Origin: Neocallimastix lanati (nom. inval.)
Lineage: Eukaryota; Neocallimastigomycota; Neocallimastigomycetes; Neocallimastigales; Neocallimastigaceae
Reading direction: 5' to 3'
DNA length: 64,000 nucleotides
NCBI GenBank assembly: GCA_016946835.1
Contig: JACVTC010000131.1
Location: 169,501-233,500 of the forward strand
Every line of letters begins with the position of its first letter. Position 1 is the stretch's first letter. Under the pieces are notes generated by a model. That model was not told the origin of the DNA and searched no databases. It saw only the letters and a program-made list of their open reading frames with translations. The translations under genes and the position numbers were made by a program. This document shows, piece after piece, positions 32,904 to 45,000 of this stretch.

Positions 32904-33587
32904 AATTATAAGGATATTAATGATGAAGATGAGGATGATGATAATGAAGAAGATAAAGAAATTGATAAAAAGAATAAAGCTTATCCTTCCCTTAATAGAA
33001 TTGTAAAAGCTATAGAAGAATTTTATGGCATTAGGGAGGATCAAAATAATTTATTAAGAGAGCTACGTGCTCTAAGAATTAAGAGAAATGAAAGAATCAA
33101 AGATTTTAATATTAAGTATAAAACTTTATATTTAAAATTAAATAAAAAGAAAAGAAGTCAGATAAGTGTTTTAGATTACACAGACTCCATTGAAAACAAT
33201 GTTGAAGCCTGGAAACGTCTAACCTTATTTGATAACATTTCTCTGTCAAAAGCCTTTAAAATTGCTGAAAAAGCAGATAGGTTAAATTATATGGGTAGTA
33301 ATCAAAGAAGACATCCTACTAACCCTTCACCTTCTGCAAATATATCTTCTTTTAATAATAGAGTTAATTTTCATCCTCCTATTAAAAATAAATTAGAACA
33401 AAAAGTTAATATTAAACCTAAAGAAGATAATGACATAGAGGAATTAACAAGAAAAATGAGAAGTTTAACAATAAAGGCTTGTTATTTCTGTAAAGAACCA
33501 GGTCATTATCAAAACAATTGCCCAAAGTTGAGAGCAATTGTTGAGAAAAATAGGAAGGAAATTAGAAACAATAAACGTTTAAATTGA
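32631..33587 (+). CDS. Gag of element B
   Basis: 318-residue capsid-nucleocapsid precursor starting at ATG. The N-terminal capsid-like part (FKDLKKELKDIEKISKENL) aligns with F Gag. A run of Asp (residues ~72-86) with further acidic residues follows, then a second conserved part (EEFYGIREDQNNLLRELRAL, FNIKYKTLY). The nucleocapsid knuckle is CYFCKEPGHYQNNC (CX2CX4HX4C). It ends at TGA 33585-33587 directly after the slippery heptamer. It should assemble cytoplasmic particles that package element RNA. Confidence 0.9.
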
Positions 33588-33612
33588 GTAATGGGATAAG
33601 AAGCTCTCCCAT
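33578..33612 (+). promoter_or_regulatory. -1 ribosomal frameshift signal of element B
   Basis: Heptamer T TTA AAT (33578-33584) in the gag frame sits directly before the gag TGA. A -1 slip reads TTT AAA TTG and enters pol, whose frame has no usable ATG here. After a 6-nt spacer comes stem-loop ATGGGA/TCCCAT (33591-33612). The layout matches retroviral and coronaviral -1 frameshift signals. Confidence 0.85.
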
Positions 33613-36600
33613 ACTTAATAAAGCAGCTTCAGTTAAATATCAAAAAGAAATTAAAAATTCTCGTCTTTCTAATATTGAAGAAACTCCTGCTAATAAAAGG
33701 GTGGTTAATAAAAAGAAAGTTGATTATTTAGTAGGAGCATCTAAACGTAAAATTTATGATGTTAATAATGATGAAGGTAGTGCAGAGAAAAGGATTCATA
33801 AGTCGTTGAAGGAGAATCCTAAACCTATAATAACTCCAGCATTACGAAAACAGAAAGAACGAGAAGTAAAAGAAAATAATATAAGTAATAAAATTGTTAA
33901 ACAAATTAAACCATCTATTCTAGCTCAACCACGAATTGAAAAAGAAAAAGAGATTGAAAGACAAATTCGTGATAATGAAAGAGCTAGTAATAGTAATACT
34001 AATTATAGTAATAATAATAGTAATGATAATAGTAATGATAATATTAATAATAATTCATTAGTGAATGATCAAGTTATTATAAATAATGTAAATAATGATA
34101 AAAGAAAGAATAAAAATTTAATGAAAGTAAATAATGATAATAATAAAAGTATTGTGAAGGAGAATAATAAAGTAATTGATTTAACAAAGGTGTTAATTAG
34201 TAAAGATAAAGATACTCAAAAAGAAAATAAAAGTTCTAGAGTATCTAGGAAAATTAAGATGCAATCGGGGGAAGAAGAATATGATATTCTTAAAGATTTA
34301 AATTCTGCCCATTGCAATATTACTTTTGGACAGTTATTGGATGCTGCTCCAAAATTAAGATATAAGGTGTCACAGGGTATTAAATTGGATAGGGACCAAT
34401 CTAATATCTCTGGGGTGTTGGATAATGTGTCAGCCACGACTGTGGTCGTTAATAACATAGACCACACTTATAAAAGTAAAGGTAACGAACCATGTGAAGA
34501 GGATATTGCCATGGTTGATGTTACAGTTGAAGGTGTTTCGGGGAAGGCTTTAATTGATTCATGTAGTAATTTAAGTATAATTACTCAACAATTTTTAGAT
34601 AAGCTTCCGTCCGAATATGAACCTATTGATATTAGTCGTGGCAGAATTAGGTTGGCAACTAAGAATGATGATTACTCGGAAGGTTATATCATTCGGGTGC
34701 CAGTAAAGATTAATAATCTTGTATTAATGGTTAATTGTAGAATAGTAGAAAAGGAGGATCCTTTTTACGATATTCTAATTAACTTAAAAACCCAAATTGA
34801 TTATAATTTGTTTATCCACCCCATTTTATATAGTTTGTGTCAAATTACTCCTGAGGGAGTAATTGACGTTATTGCACCTATTAATAATGATTATGAAGAT
34901 GAAGAAAAGTTGTTGTGTATGATTAAGGCTTTGGATGAGGATTCCAAAAAGAATGATTTAAAGAAAATTGAAGGATTATCCCCAAAGCAATATATTCATC
35001 ATGAAATTTTCCTAAATACTTTAAACGAAAAATATAAAGATGAAATAATTAAAATTCTGGAGGAGAACTTAGAAATAGTTGCTACTTCTTCAGAAGAATT
35101 AACACCTTCTGATCTTCCTCCACATAAGATTAATTTAATTCCTGGTGCGAAACCAGTTAAGCAAAGGTGCTATAGATTAGTTAAATTTAAGTCGGATATA
35201 CTTAAGGAGGAATTAATTAAATTAATTAATAAGAAATTAATTGAACCTTCTTGTTCCGAATGGTCATCGCCAATAGTGTTAGTACCGAAGAAGAACGGTA
35301 AATGGCGATTATGTATTGATTATCGTAAGGTTAATGATTTAACAGTTAAAGATTCTTATTCATTACCTTACATTGATGAGATATTTGATAGTTTAGATGG
35401 GGCACAGATTTTTACAACAATGGATCTTTACTCTGGTTATCATCAAATTTTGATGGATGAGGAAAGTGTAGAAATTACCACCTTCACCACAAAATTTGGT
35501 AACTACCAATTCAAGGTTATGCCTTTTGGTTTAACCGGAGCCCCAGCTACATTTCAAAGGGAAATGAATAGGATTCTTTTCCCATTTATAGGAAAGTTTG
35601 TTTTTAACTTTATAGATGATATTTTAATATACTCTAAGAGTATAGAAGAACATATAAGCCACATTAGGCAAGTGTTGGAAGTATTTCGCCAACACAAATT
35701 AAAAATTAACATTGAAAAATGTGCCTTTATGCAGACTGAAGTAGAAGTCTTAGGTCATAAGGCATCAGTGAAAGGTTTAAGTCCCCAGGATAGCAAAATT
35801 AAGGCTATCAAGGAGTGGGTAGCACCTGTTGATGTTCATGAATTACGATCTTTTCTTGGAGCAGTAGGATATTATAGAAACTTTATTGATAAATATGCCC
35901 AAATCTCTGCTCCTTTATGTAAATTATTAAGAAAGAATGTTAAATATAAATGGAATAATGAACATCAACAAAGTTTTGATCTGTTAAAAGAAAAGTTAAT
36001 AAATGCTCCAATTTTAAAATATCCAAGTTTTAATCAAAGGTTTATAATTAGAACGGATGCTTCCTATGAAGGTATTGGAGGAGTATTACTCCAAGAAGAT
36101 TTAGAAACCAAAAAGGAACATCCAGTTCATTATATAAGTAGAAGTTTAAGTAAAGCCGAGAAAAATTATGGCATTACTGACTTGGAAGGAGCTGCATTAA
36201 TTTATTGTATTACTAAGTTGAAATCTTATATATTAGGAAATCCTAATAAAACAGTAGTAATAACAGATCATAAACCTTTAATCAGTTTCTTTAAAAATAA
36301 GGAACCTAATAATGCTAGGCAAGCAAGGTGGTGCTTAACTGTTAGTACCCTTGGCGTTGAAATTCAATATCAAATGGGTAAGAAAAATGTGTTAGCCGAT
36401 GCATTATCTAGGATGAAGAAAAGAGATGATTCTGTGGTATTGGCAACTAAGTTAACTTCAAAGGAAGAAGAAGAGTTGCTTTCTAAAACTATTAAAGACT
36501 TTATAAATGAAAAATTTGTTACGATAGATGGTGAAGATTATTTTGTTGATGGTAATGACTATCGTAAATTAATTACGGATCAAACGGAAAGAGTAAAACT

Positions 36601-37633
36601 TATTTTAGAAGCCCATAAGATAGGTCATGAGGGATATTATAAGACTTATCAAAGGCTTCGTAAAAGTTTTTATTGGAATAATATGGTGATGGATATTAAA
36701 AGAGTGGTGCAAAGTTGTGACAAGTGTCAGTTGAATAGGTCACAACCATATCCAGAACCTACAGAAAATATTCCAACTAAAGTAGAAGGTCCTTTTATAC
36801 ATTTGGGTTTAGATATTATTGGACCTTTGATTAAAACTAAAAATAATAATCAATATATTATGGTTGTGGTGGATTACTTCACCAAATGGGTTGAAGCAGA
36901 ACCCACGGAAAATATAACATCACAGGATGTGATTAAGTTCTTAATTAATGTGTTTGCTCGTCATGGTGTTCCACAGGTAATAACAACTGACAATGGTGTT
37001 CAGTTCACCTCGGACATGACGAAAATATTTTTAGATCTCTATGATGTATATGTGAAGTTTATTTCCACATATCATCCTGAAAGTAATGGACTTACGGAAA
37101 ACCGTAATAAAGAGATCGGCAAGTTATTGAGGTTGTTGGGTTCTAAGAATAAGGATTGGGATGAAGTTTTACCATCCGCCTTATGGGCTCTTAGAACTAC
37201 CAAAAATAAGGTAACAAAACATTCAAGTTTTGAGTTGGTTTATGGTAGGGAGGATCAGCAGCCTTTTGATATTGCTGCTAGACCTACCAAGGATATTAAT
37301 AAGTCATCGGATGAAGTGTTGTTAGAAAAATTTATAAATCATTACCGATGGACTTTAGAAGCAGCCGAAAATGTTAAAAATGCAAATAAGTATTGGGCTG
37401 CTAGAAGAGAGGAAAAGAATAGTTTGAATGAGGGAAAAAGAATTAGGGAAGGTGATTTAGTTCTAGTTAGAAATTTTTCAAGAACTAAACTAGAACCTTA
37501 TTTTGTTGGTCCTCTTAAAGTTATAAAAAAACAATTTAATACGGTTACCTTGGCTGATCCAAATTCTGGAATTCAAATGAATAGGAATGTTCATTTGAAG
37601 AATATAGTCAAGTATAACTCAGCTTCGATGTAG
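33584..37633 (+). CDS. Pro-Pol of element B: protease, reverse transcriptase, RNase H, integrase
   Basis: 1349 codons read by -1 frameshift from gag. A basic/Asn-rich linker (residues ~1-225) precedes a conserved NITFGQLLDAAPKLR block. The protease active site is IDSCSNLSIIT (Asp ~325), with Cys where Gly is usual. Reverse transcriptase follows with FIDD at ~676-679, then RNase H (IRTDASYEGIGG, ITDHKPL). The integrase has an HHCC finger (HKIGHEGY...CDKCQ) and D,D(35)E at about 1077, 1136 and 1172. The C-terminus has a VLVRNF...YFVGPLKV module and no chromodomain. All catalytic residues seen are present. Confidence 0.92.
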   Translation: MSNGIRSSPILNKAASVKYQKEIKNSRLSNIEETPANKRVVNKKKVDYLVGASKRKIYDVNNDEGSAEKRIHKSLKENPKPIITPALRKQKEREVKENNISNKIVKQIKPSILAQPRIEKEKEIERQIRDNERASNSNTNYSNNNSNDNSNDNINNNSLVNDQVIINNVNNDKRKNKNLMKVNNDNNKSIVKENNKVIDLTKVLISKDKDTQKENKSSRVSRKIKMQSGEEEYDILKDLNSAHCNITFGQLLDAAPKLRYKVSQGIKLDRDQSNISGVLDNVSATTVVVNNIDHTYKSKGNEPCEEDIAMVDVTVEGVSGKALIDSCSNLSIITQQFLDKLPSEYEPIDISRGRIRLATKNDDYSEGYIIRVPVKINNLVLMVNCRIVEKEDPFYDILINLKTQIDYNLFIHPILYSLCQITPEGVIDVIAPINNDYEDEEKLLCMIKALDEDSKKNDLKKIEGLSPKQYIHHEIFLNTLNEKYKDEIIKILEENLEIVATSSEELTPSDLPPHKINLIPGAKPVKQRCYRLVKFKSDILKEELIKLINKKLIEPSCSEWSSPIVLVPKKNGKWRLCIDYRKVNDLTVKDSYSLPYIDEIFDSLDGAQIFTTMDLYSGYHQILMDEESVEITTFTTKFGNYQFKVMPFGLTGAPATFQREMNRILFPFIGKFVFNFIDDILIYSKSIEEHISHIRQVLEVFRQHKLKINIEKCAFMQTEVEVLGHKASVKGLSPQDSKIKAIKEWVAPVDVHELRSFLGAVGYYRNFIDKYAQISAPLCKLLRKNVKYKWNNEHQQSFDLLKEKLINAPILKYPSFNQRFIIRTDASYEGIGGVLLQEDLETKKEHPVHYISRSLSKAEKNYGITDLEGAALIYCITKLKSYILGNPNKTVVITDHKPLISFFKNKEPNNARQARWCLTVSTLGVEIQYQMGKKNVLADALSRMKKRDDSVVLATKLTSKEEEELLSKTIKDFINEKFVTIDGEDYFVDGNDYRKLITDQTERVKLILEAHKIGHEGYYKTYQRLRKSFYWNNMVMDIKRVVQSCDKCQLNRSQPYPEPTENIPTKVEGPFIHLGLDIIGPLIKTKNNNQYIMVVVDYFTKWVEAEPTENITSQDVIKFLINVFARHGVPQVITTDNGVQFTSDMTKIFLDLYDVYVKFISTYHPESNGLTENRNKEIGKLLRLLGSKNKDWDEVLPSALWALRTTKNKVTKHSSFELVYGREDQQPFDIAARPTKDINKSSDEVLLEKFINHYRWTLEAAENVKNANKYWAARREEKNSLNEGKRIREGDLVLVRNFSRTKLEPYFVGPLKVIKKQFNTVTLADPNSGIQMNRNVHLKNIVKYNSASM

Positions 37634-37639
37634 CTTGAG

Positions 37640-37656
37640 TTTTAGAGGGGGCATCA
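37640..37656 (+). other. Polypurine tract of element B
   Basis: TTTAGAGGGGGCATCA directly before the TGG of the 3' LTR. Equivalents are AGCGGGGGCATCT in F, AGCGGGGGCGTCT in C and GTCGGGGCATCT in L. Confidence 0.8.
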
Positions 37657-38672
37657 TGGTAAAGAATGAATTAATAACCTTTATTTTATTATTAATAATT
37701 CTTTACTAAATTGTACTTTCCTATATTCTTCATAACCTAAACCTCATTGTAAATTTAATTTATTTTGATATAAATTAATTTTAATTTGTAAATAATGTAA
37801 ATAAATTTTAATTAATCACTTTATTGTTATATTATTAAATATATGTATATATTAAAATACAATTGTAAATATTAAAATTATACTTTTAAGATACTAAATT
37901 ATTAAAAATATTAATTAAATATTATTATAAAAATTATTATAAAATTATTAAAATTATTAATTAAATATTATTCTAAAAATTATTATAAATTATTAATATT
38001 ATAAAATTATTAAAATTATTAAATATTATTATAAAAATTTATTTATTATAACTATTAAATATTATTATAAAATTATTAAGATTATTAATTAAATTTATTA
38101 TTAAAAATTATTATTAAAAATTTTTACTTATTATAAAAATTATTATTTAAATATTATCAAATTTATTAATTAAATATTATAAAAATTTTATTTTATTTTG
38201 AAAATAATTACAAGTATTATTTAAAATAATTAAAGATTATTAAATTTATTATATTAATCTTTAAAAACAATTTATTTAACTTAAAAATATCAAAGAAAAT
38301 AGTAAAAACTATTTTCTATATATTTATTTTATAATTATTTTTAATTAAATTATATTTGAATATTATATTATTATATTTATAAAAATTAAAACAAAAATGA
38401 ATTATTGATATAAAATTAATTCAATAATTCTATAAAATTACTTAAATTATAAACAATTAATTATACTTTAAATTTATAAAAAAATATAAATATTGTAACA
38501 ATTTCTTAAAAATTAAATATGTGTACTTTAAATAAAAAGTTTTATATTAATAAAAAAAAATATAAATAACTTTTAATAAAGAAATAATTTTTTTATTTAA
38601 AATCAAAGCAGGGTAATACCCGTCCCCCCCTGCTTGATTTTAAATATCTAAGTGTCAACCCCGAGTCTACCA
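37657..38672 (+). repeat. 3' LTR of element B
   Basis: 1016 bp, same length and apparently same sequence as the 5' LTR. Followed by CTGA (38673-38676) and, without any other base, the 5' LTR of C. Confidence 0.92.
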
Positions 38673-38676
38673 CTGA

Positions 38677-39226
38677 TGATGCAGTATTTAAATAAAAAGA
38701 GAATATTATCAAGAAATAAAATTAAATATAATAAATAATTAGTTAAATTATATATGTATATTATAATAATAAATAGTAATATAAAAATTATTAAATTTAT
38801 TTAATTAGTTAATAGCCAATAGGATTTAATTTATAGTAAATTAGAAATTAGAAATATAAAAGAAAAATTATTATAATTCTTTAAAAAAAAAAGGGAGGTT
38901 TTTTTATTTAAAAAAAAAAATAGAGATAAAATTGGTTAAAATAAATATATTTGGGGAATATATTTATTTATCAAAAATTCTAATAGTAATAAGTTAGTTA
39001 GAAATAAATAATTAATAAGATCTTTAATAACATTTTATTATAAAATTTGTATTACGACATAAATAATTTAAATAAATAAATAAAACGACAAAACTATAAT
39101 TTTTTTTATATTTTGTTTTAATATTAACGTGTATTGTAATTATATATTTTTATATTAGAATATATTTTTATTTAATACAATCTTGCTAACCACAAAAACA
39201 TTGATACTTATAAAAATAACGTATCA
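38677..39226 (+). repeat. 5' LTR of element C
   Basis: 550 bp, TGATGCAGTATTT...AACGTATCA; inverted ends TGATGC/GTATCA with one mismatch. Same length as the 3' LTR and no difference seen. Confidence 0.9.
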
Positions 39227-39231
39227 AAATT

Positions 39232-39249
39232 TGGCGCCCAACGTGGGGG
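39232..39249 (+). other. Primer-binding site of element C (tRNA-Lys type)
   Basis: TGGCGCCCAACGTGGGG, 5 bp after the LTR. It matches the primer site complementary to the 3' end of animal tRNA-Lys(1,2) used by several retroviruses and LTR elements (known from the literature). It is unlike the sites of B, F, L and K. Confidence 0.85.
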
Positions 39250-39393
39250 GAAAGCAAGATCAAATAAATTAATATGAAAATAATAAGAAAATTATAATTA
39301 CAATATAATTATCATAATAGAATACTTTTTTTTATATATAATCTTTCATTTATTTTTCTTTTTTTTTATCAAGTAATTATTTTTTTTTTTACA

Positions 39394-40710
39394 ATGTTTG
39401 ACTCTACTAAACTGCAAAGGAAGCTACCACATCTGGCTGATTATGGAAAAGATGTAGACAGCTGGATGACCGACTTTGTTAAGATAATGGAGCTTTATGA
39501 TATAATGGAACCAAGGCGAATTTTTATTTGGGTAAAGGAAGCTGTGGAAGAAGATATTCAAGGAGCGTTACAATCATTGGTAGTCAGACACGGGGATGAA
39601 ATGAGATATCCCACATTTAAAGAAATTCAAAATACAATTGAAGAACATTTGCACATTACAGAAAATGATAAATGTGCAGTTCTCAAAACAATACAAATAA
39701 ATCAAGAAGAATCAATTAAAAAGTTTAATTACAGATATAAAAAATTATATAATAAACTCAGTTTAGAATATAGAAGACTTATATCTGTAAAGGACTACAC
39801 GAATGCTATTAGCTCCCGTGTATTTCCATGCTCAAGAGTTATGGTTGCAGAATGTGATACAATAAATGAGGCGTGTAAAATTGCAGAAGTAGCTGAGGAG
39901 ACTGAAAAAGAAATAGCAAATATAAATCAAAGAAATGAAATTAATAATATGAGGAATCATATTATGTTTACTCAGAATCAGCCGGATAATAGCTTACTAA
40001 TGCGACATCCATTCTACGAAAACTTACAGTTAAATCAATTACCTATGAACCATAATAATAATATATTCCAGGAAAGAAATAATTGGAATTCTAAATCTAG
40101 ATTATGGAACAATAATAATAATTTCAGAAATTCAAATTATGTATATCACATGAGTAATCCATATAATAATCCAAATTATTACTTGAATAATAAAAATGAT
40201 ATTAATAAAATGAACAATGGAAATTTTACAAATCGTTATAATAGTAGATTTAATTATAATAAATTTTGGCACAGTAATAATATTAATCAATATATGAATA
40301 ATAATAACAAATATAATATGAACAATATGAATAATAATCAGCCATCCAATGAAATAAGAGACAATAAGATGAATCATTATTTAAACAATTTGAACAACAA
40401 TATTAATATAACAAATAATGATAAAGAACATGACAACCAAATGTTTAACAATAATAAATTTAATACAAATAATATGATTCAATCCTTTAATTATCAAAAT
40501 GGAAATAATCACAACAATGGGATAGAAAATAATAATGTCAGTAATACATTAGTAACTAATAAAAACTCAATTAACAACAATAATAACAACCATGTAAATT
40601 GTTACCGTTGCACAATGAATGGACATAGAGCTTCAGAATGTCCTTATACATTTAAGCAATTGGCTGAATTGGAAGAAAAAGGATTGCTCAATAAACATTT
40701 AAACCAATAG
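39394..40710 (+). CDS. Gag of element C
   Basis: 438 residues from ATG. The capsid-like part spans residues ~1-190 (DYGKDVDSWMTDF, NQEESIKKFNYRYKKLYNKL). A long Asn/Tyr/Met-rich low-complexity region (~190-405) follows, then a knuckle CYRCTMNGHRASEC and a basic tail. The Asn-rich insert is absent from B and F and is shared with K. It ends TAG at 40708-40710, one codon after the slippery heptamer. Confidence 0.9.
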   Translation: MFDSTKLQRKLPHLADYGKDVDSWMTDFVKIMELYDIMEPRRIFIWVKEAVEEDIQGALQSLVVRHGDEMRYPTFKEIQNTIEEHLHITENDKCAVLKTIQINQEESIKKFNYRYKKLYNKLSLEYRRLISVKDYTNAISSRVFPCSRVMVAECDTINEACKIAEVAEETEKEIANINQRNEINNMRNHIMFTQNQPDNSLLMRHPFYENLQLNQLPMNHNNNIFQERNNWNSKSRLWNNNNNFRNSNYVYHMSNPYNNPNYYLNNKNDINKMNNGNFTNRYNSRFNYNKFWHSNNINQYMNNNNKYNMNNMNNNQPSNEIRDNKMNHYLNNLNNNINITNNDKEHDNQMFNNNKFNTNNMIQSFNYQNGNNHNNGIENNNVSNTLVTNKNSINNNNNNHVNCYRCTMNGHRASECPYTFKQLAELEEKGLLNKHLNQ

Positions 40711-40732
40711 ATGGGAGAAGGACAACTTCCAT
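40698..40732 (+). promoter_or_regulatory. -1 ribosomal frameshift signal of element C
   Basis: T TTA AAC (40698-40704), one codon (CAA) before the gag TAG. A -1 slip opens a frame that runs on past 40794 to 42038. A weaker stem (ATG...GAAG/CTTC...CAT, 40711-40732) follows. UUUAAAC is the classical coronavirus-type heptamer. Confidence 0.8.
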
Positions 40733-42038
40733 TAACCAAACCAATAAAATAATATTCAAAAATAATGACTCATATAATAATAATAATAAAACAATGTTCA
40801 AAAATAATGACTCATATAATAATAATAATAATAAAATAATGTTCAAAAATAACGACTCATATAATAATAATAATAATAATAATAATATAATGACAATGGT
40901 AGACGATCAAACAATATTACCTATAATTAATAATAATATTAAAGAAAAACAAAAATGTAATGACCTTAATATAAACAATAATAGTAACACTACACAAAAT
41001 ACATTAAATAGACCAATTGAAATTATAGCAGCCGCTACTCGAAATTCAAGAAATAAATTAAACAAACATAATGAAAAGCCATACAATAGAAAGGAAGTGA
41101 GATTTAATTTAAAGGACAATCCAAAACCAATACAAACGGCAGCTATGAGTCATAATAATATTAATAATAATACTAGTGATAATAAAATTAGTACTAATAA
41201 TAGTATTAATAATAATTATAATAATAATATTAATAATAAAAATAATATCGATTATAGTAATACAAATGCTAATAATAATTATAATAATATTAATAATCAT
41301 AAGAATAATAAGAATAATGAATATGAAAACAATAATAAGAATAATAATAATAAAATTAATCATAATATAGACAATTATAACGATAATGCGAATAATGATA
41401 ATAAAAATAATAATACTATAGATAATTATAATAGTAATAATGATTTTAATGAAAATAAGGAAAATAATACTTACGACTATTTTAAAGAAAATACTGTCAC
41501 CAATAATGATGATAATACTCATAACAATACAAGCAATACCCAAAGGGTTGAACGAGAAGATATAGAACCTAATGAAGATGTAATTATGATAGAAGAATCT
41601 GAAGATGATGAAGATAATGATGCTGATAAAGAAAATTATAACTCTAAAAATTATAATAATATTTTACCTGGTAGATCTAAGAATTTTAATAATATAATTA
41701 AGGAAAACCCGGATATGGTCTCTAATAGTGAAAATCGTAAAACAGAAAAACTAGAATATCTTGATCCTTCCTTTATAACAGAGAAAAATATTCGAAATGT
41801 TAAAGGTAAAAATAGGGAAGAAAAAATCAAAGATATAAAAAATAAAGCTAAGAAAATAAATACTGACATTGAGCAAAGTGAAACTTCTTTTAAGAAACCT
41901 GAAAAACACATCAAACTTATGGAAAAATTTGGTGATTATTATATTCAAGATTTAATAAAAGAAATTGCATCAACTGATGTAATAACAAAATTAGTTTACC
42001 TTTTAGATCTTTTTCCAAATTCCGTACAGAATTTTTAA
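40705..42038 (+). CDS. Pro-Pol of element C, N-terminal linker part
   Basis: Frame entered by frameshift; its first ATG is at 40794. It is mostly Asn/Asp/Lys low complexity with three near-identical FKNNDSYNNNN units at the start. A conserved acidic/basic block (LEYLDPSFITEKNIR) and ASTDVITKLVYLLDLFP follow. The frame then closes after NSVQNF because one base is missing relative to element E at about 42017, which separates this part from the protease. Confidence 0.75.
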
Positions 42039-42076
42039 AAGCTTTAAAATTAGCGCCTAAACAAACAATAACAAAT

Positions 42077-45000
42077 GTGATGACGGTTATCACAAAACAT
42101 AAAATAATTAAAGTTTGCGGTAAAGTAGAAAATAATGACTGTGAAATATTTTTAGATACGTGTGCTAGTGTCAACTTTATCACACGTTCTGCTTTAAATA
42201 AATTAAAAATCAACAAACCTTCTATTGGTAGAATTTCTGAAACAATATTTCAAGCGTACTCTAATTCTTCAACAGAGAGTGATATCTATGACTTACAGAT
42301 TTCTATTGGTAGTAAAACTTTTAATGAATATTTCAGAGTAATAGGAAAGGAAGATATTTTCGATATCTTAATTGGTGTTGATTCTCTAAAGAATAATAGA
42401 TTTGATATTAACTTAGTAGATGATACTTTATATTATATTGATGAAAATAATAATTACATTAAACTAGCAGATCTATTTTATGATATCAATCTTAATAATA
42501 CTTACAAGGATGATGAGGATATAGAAAAACATCAAAATACAAAATCTGAACCTTTTTTATTAACAATTACAGTTACCAATGATAAAGAAATTACGAACAC
42601 TAATGAATTACCTAACACGAAAGAACATTTAATTAACGAAATAATATCTTCTGTTCCTAATAAATTTAAAAATAAAATTAGTAAATTATTTTTTAAATTT
42701 AAAAATGTAGTTGCAATTAAAACAGATGATTTAGGAAGGTCAAAATTATTACCTCACAGGATTGAATTAATTCCAAAATCTTCACCAATAAAGTTAAAAG
42801 CTTACCGTTTATCCAAAGCGCAAACAAAAGCTCTAAAGGAAATTTTGATTAAGCTAATAGAAAACAAACTAATAGAGCCATCCTACTCTTCATGGGCATT
42901 TCCAGTAGTACTAGTTCCAAAGAAAAACGGCGACTGGAGAATGTGTGTCGACTTTAGGGCTTTAAACAATATAACTATTAAGGATTCCTATGCTTTGCCC
43001 TTAATTGATGACATATTAATGTTTATTGGAAAGAACGCTAAAATACTCTCTACTATTGATCTTTTTTCTGGTTATCATCAGGTTCCAATGAATCCTGATG
43101 ATAAAGATAAAACAACATTCACAACGATGTTTGGAAACTATAAATTTTGTGTGATGCCGTTTGGGCTATGTAATGCACCGGCTACATTTCAACGTGAAAT
43201 GAACCGGATTTTTTTTGACTTGATTGGAGTATGCTTATTTGTTTACATTGACGATTTAGTTATATTTTCTGACTCAATTGAATCACACATTACTCATCTT
43301 ACTAAAGTATTCCAAATCCTAGCAGACAATGGTTTGAAAATAAACTTAGAAAAATGTTCTTTTTTCAAAGAAGAAGTAGTCCTTCTTGGTCATGTATTAT
43401 CCACAAAAGGTATTGCCCCGATTCCTGATAAGATTAAAGTTATAATTAACTGGCTACCCCCTAAAAATATCACTCAACTTAAATCATTTTTGGGAGCTGT
43501 TGGTTATTATCGGAAATTTATTAAAAATTTTGCTCAGATTGCAAATCCTCTGTTTAACCTCTTAAAGAAAGATGTACCGTATGAATGGTCCGAAAAGTGC
43601 AACATAGCCTTTGAAAAATTAAAAATGTCACTAACGGTTGCCCCTATTTTAACTCCTCCTGATTATTCTAAACCATTTATTATCCGAACAGATGCTTCCA
43701 GAGATGGACTTGGTGGAGTACTTCTCCAAACAAATGAAAATTCAATTGAAATCCCCATATATTTTGAAAGTAGAACTCTTTCCGCTGCTGAATCTAATTA
43801 TAGTGTTACTGATTTAGAAGGCAAAGCAATATTTCATTGTGTTAAAAAATTTAAACCCTATTTTAGTGGAAGCCCTTTTACCACTATCGTTTATACAGAT
43901 CATAAACCCTTGGTTAGTATATTTGCTAATAGAGAGCCTTCAAATAATCGCCACCTTAAATGGGTTACTGAACTATCAATATTAAATGTTCAAGTCCAAT
44001 TTCAAGAGGGGAAGAAGAACGTTATTGCTGACGCTTTATCTAGGTTACCTACAAAAGAAATACATGAAAATAAAGAAATATTAAATGCATTAGTAAACAA
44101 TGATGTTTTATCCAATAATAGCAATGATAGTATAAATAAATTTATGAATGAATTTATAAATAAGAGAATTATAAATATTGATGGTGTGGAATATCTTAAA
44201 CAAGGAGAACAACTGAGAAGAATAGTTCACAACAAAGAAGAGAAGCAAAAATTAATCGAAGAAGCCCATGGTCTAGGCCATGAAGGAGCTTATAAAACTT
44301 ATAGCAGACTGAAGAGGGATTACTACTGGGGAAATATGAAAAAAGATATACAAATACTAATAAAATGTTGTCACAAGTGTCAAACTTGTCGACCACAAAA
44401 ATTAAATAAATATACCGAAAATATTGCAACTGTACCTGAATATCCTTTCTCAAGAGTTGGGTTGGATCTAATAGGACCGTTACCTATAACAAATAAAGGT
44501 AATAGATATATAATTGTATTAGTAGATTATCTTACCAAATGGGTGGAAGCAGAACCCTTACAATCTGCCGAATCTCAAGATGTAATAAATTTTCTCAAGA
44601 AAATATTTGCACGACATGGTGTGCCTGAAATTTTAGTTACTGACAATGGTCCACAGTTTACTTCCGATAAGACAAAAGCATTTTTGGACCTTAACGACAT
44701 TTATGTAAATTATGTAGCAACCTATCACCCCTCGTCTAATGGAGAAGTAGAAAACAGAAATAGGGAAATAGGTAAGTATCTCAGGTTACTCGGAGAAGAG
44801 GATTCGCAGTGGGACGAAACACTTTATAGTGCTCTTTGGGCTTTAAGAACGTGCAAGAATGAAGTTACGAAACACAGCAGCTTTGAATTGTTGTATGGTC
44901 GGAGAGACTTACAACCATTCGAACTCACTGTTAATGTCGAATCCAAAAATGACTGGGAAGACGAAGAAGAATTTTGGCTGAGGAAATTTATTAACCATGA

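Larger units (their letters stand above)
29975..38672 (+). mobile_element. Element B: complete Ty3/gypsy retrotransposon, apparently intact
   Basis: 8.7 kb with 1016-bp LTRs that look identical, a primer-binding site, a long structured leader, gag, a -1 frameshift site, a complete pol without internal stops, and a polypurine tract. Target duplication CTGA. Nothing seen would prevent activity. It is the promoter-proximal member of the B-C-F stack and so by position the youngest. Confidence 0.92.

Noticed and set aside
39232-39249. Retrovirus-derived insertion, because of the tRNA-Lys-type primer site
   Set aside because: The element has no envelope gene, its Gag and Pol group with the neighbouring gypsy elements, and this primer site is shared by unrelated LTR elements.
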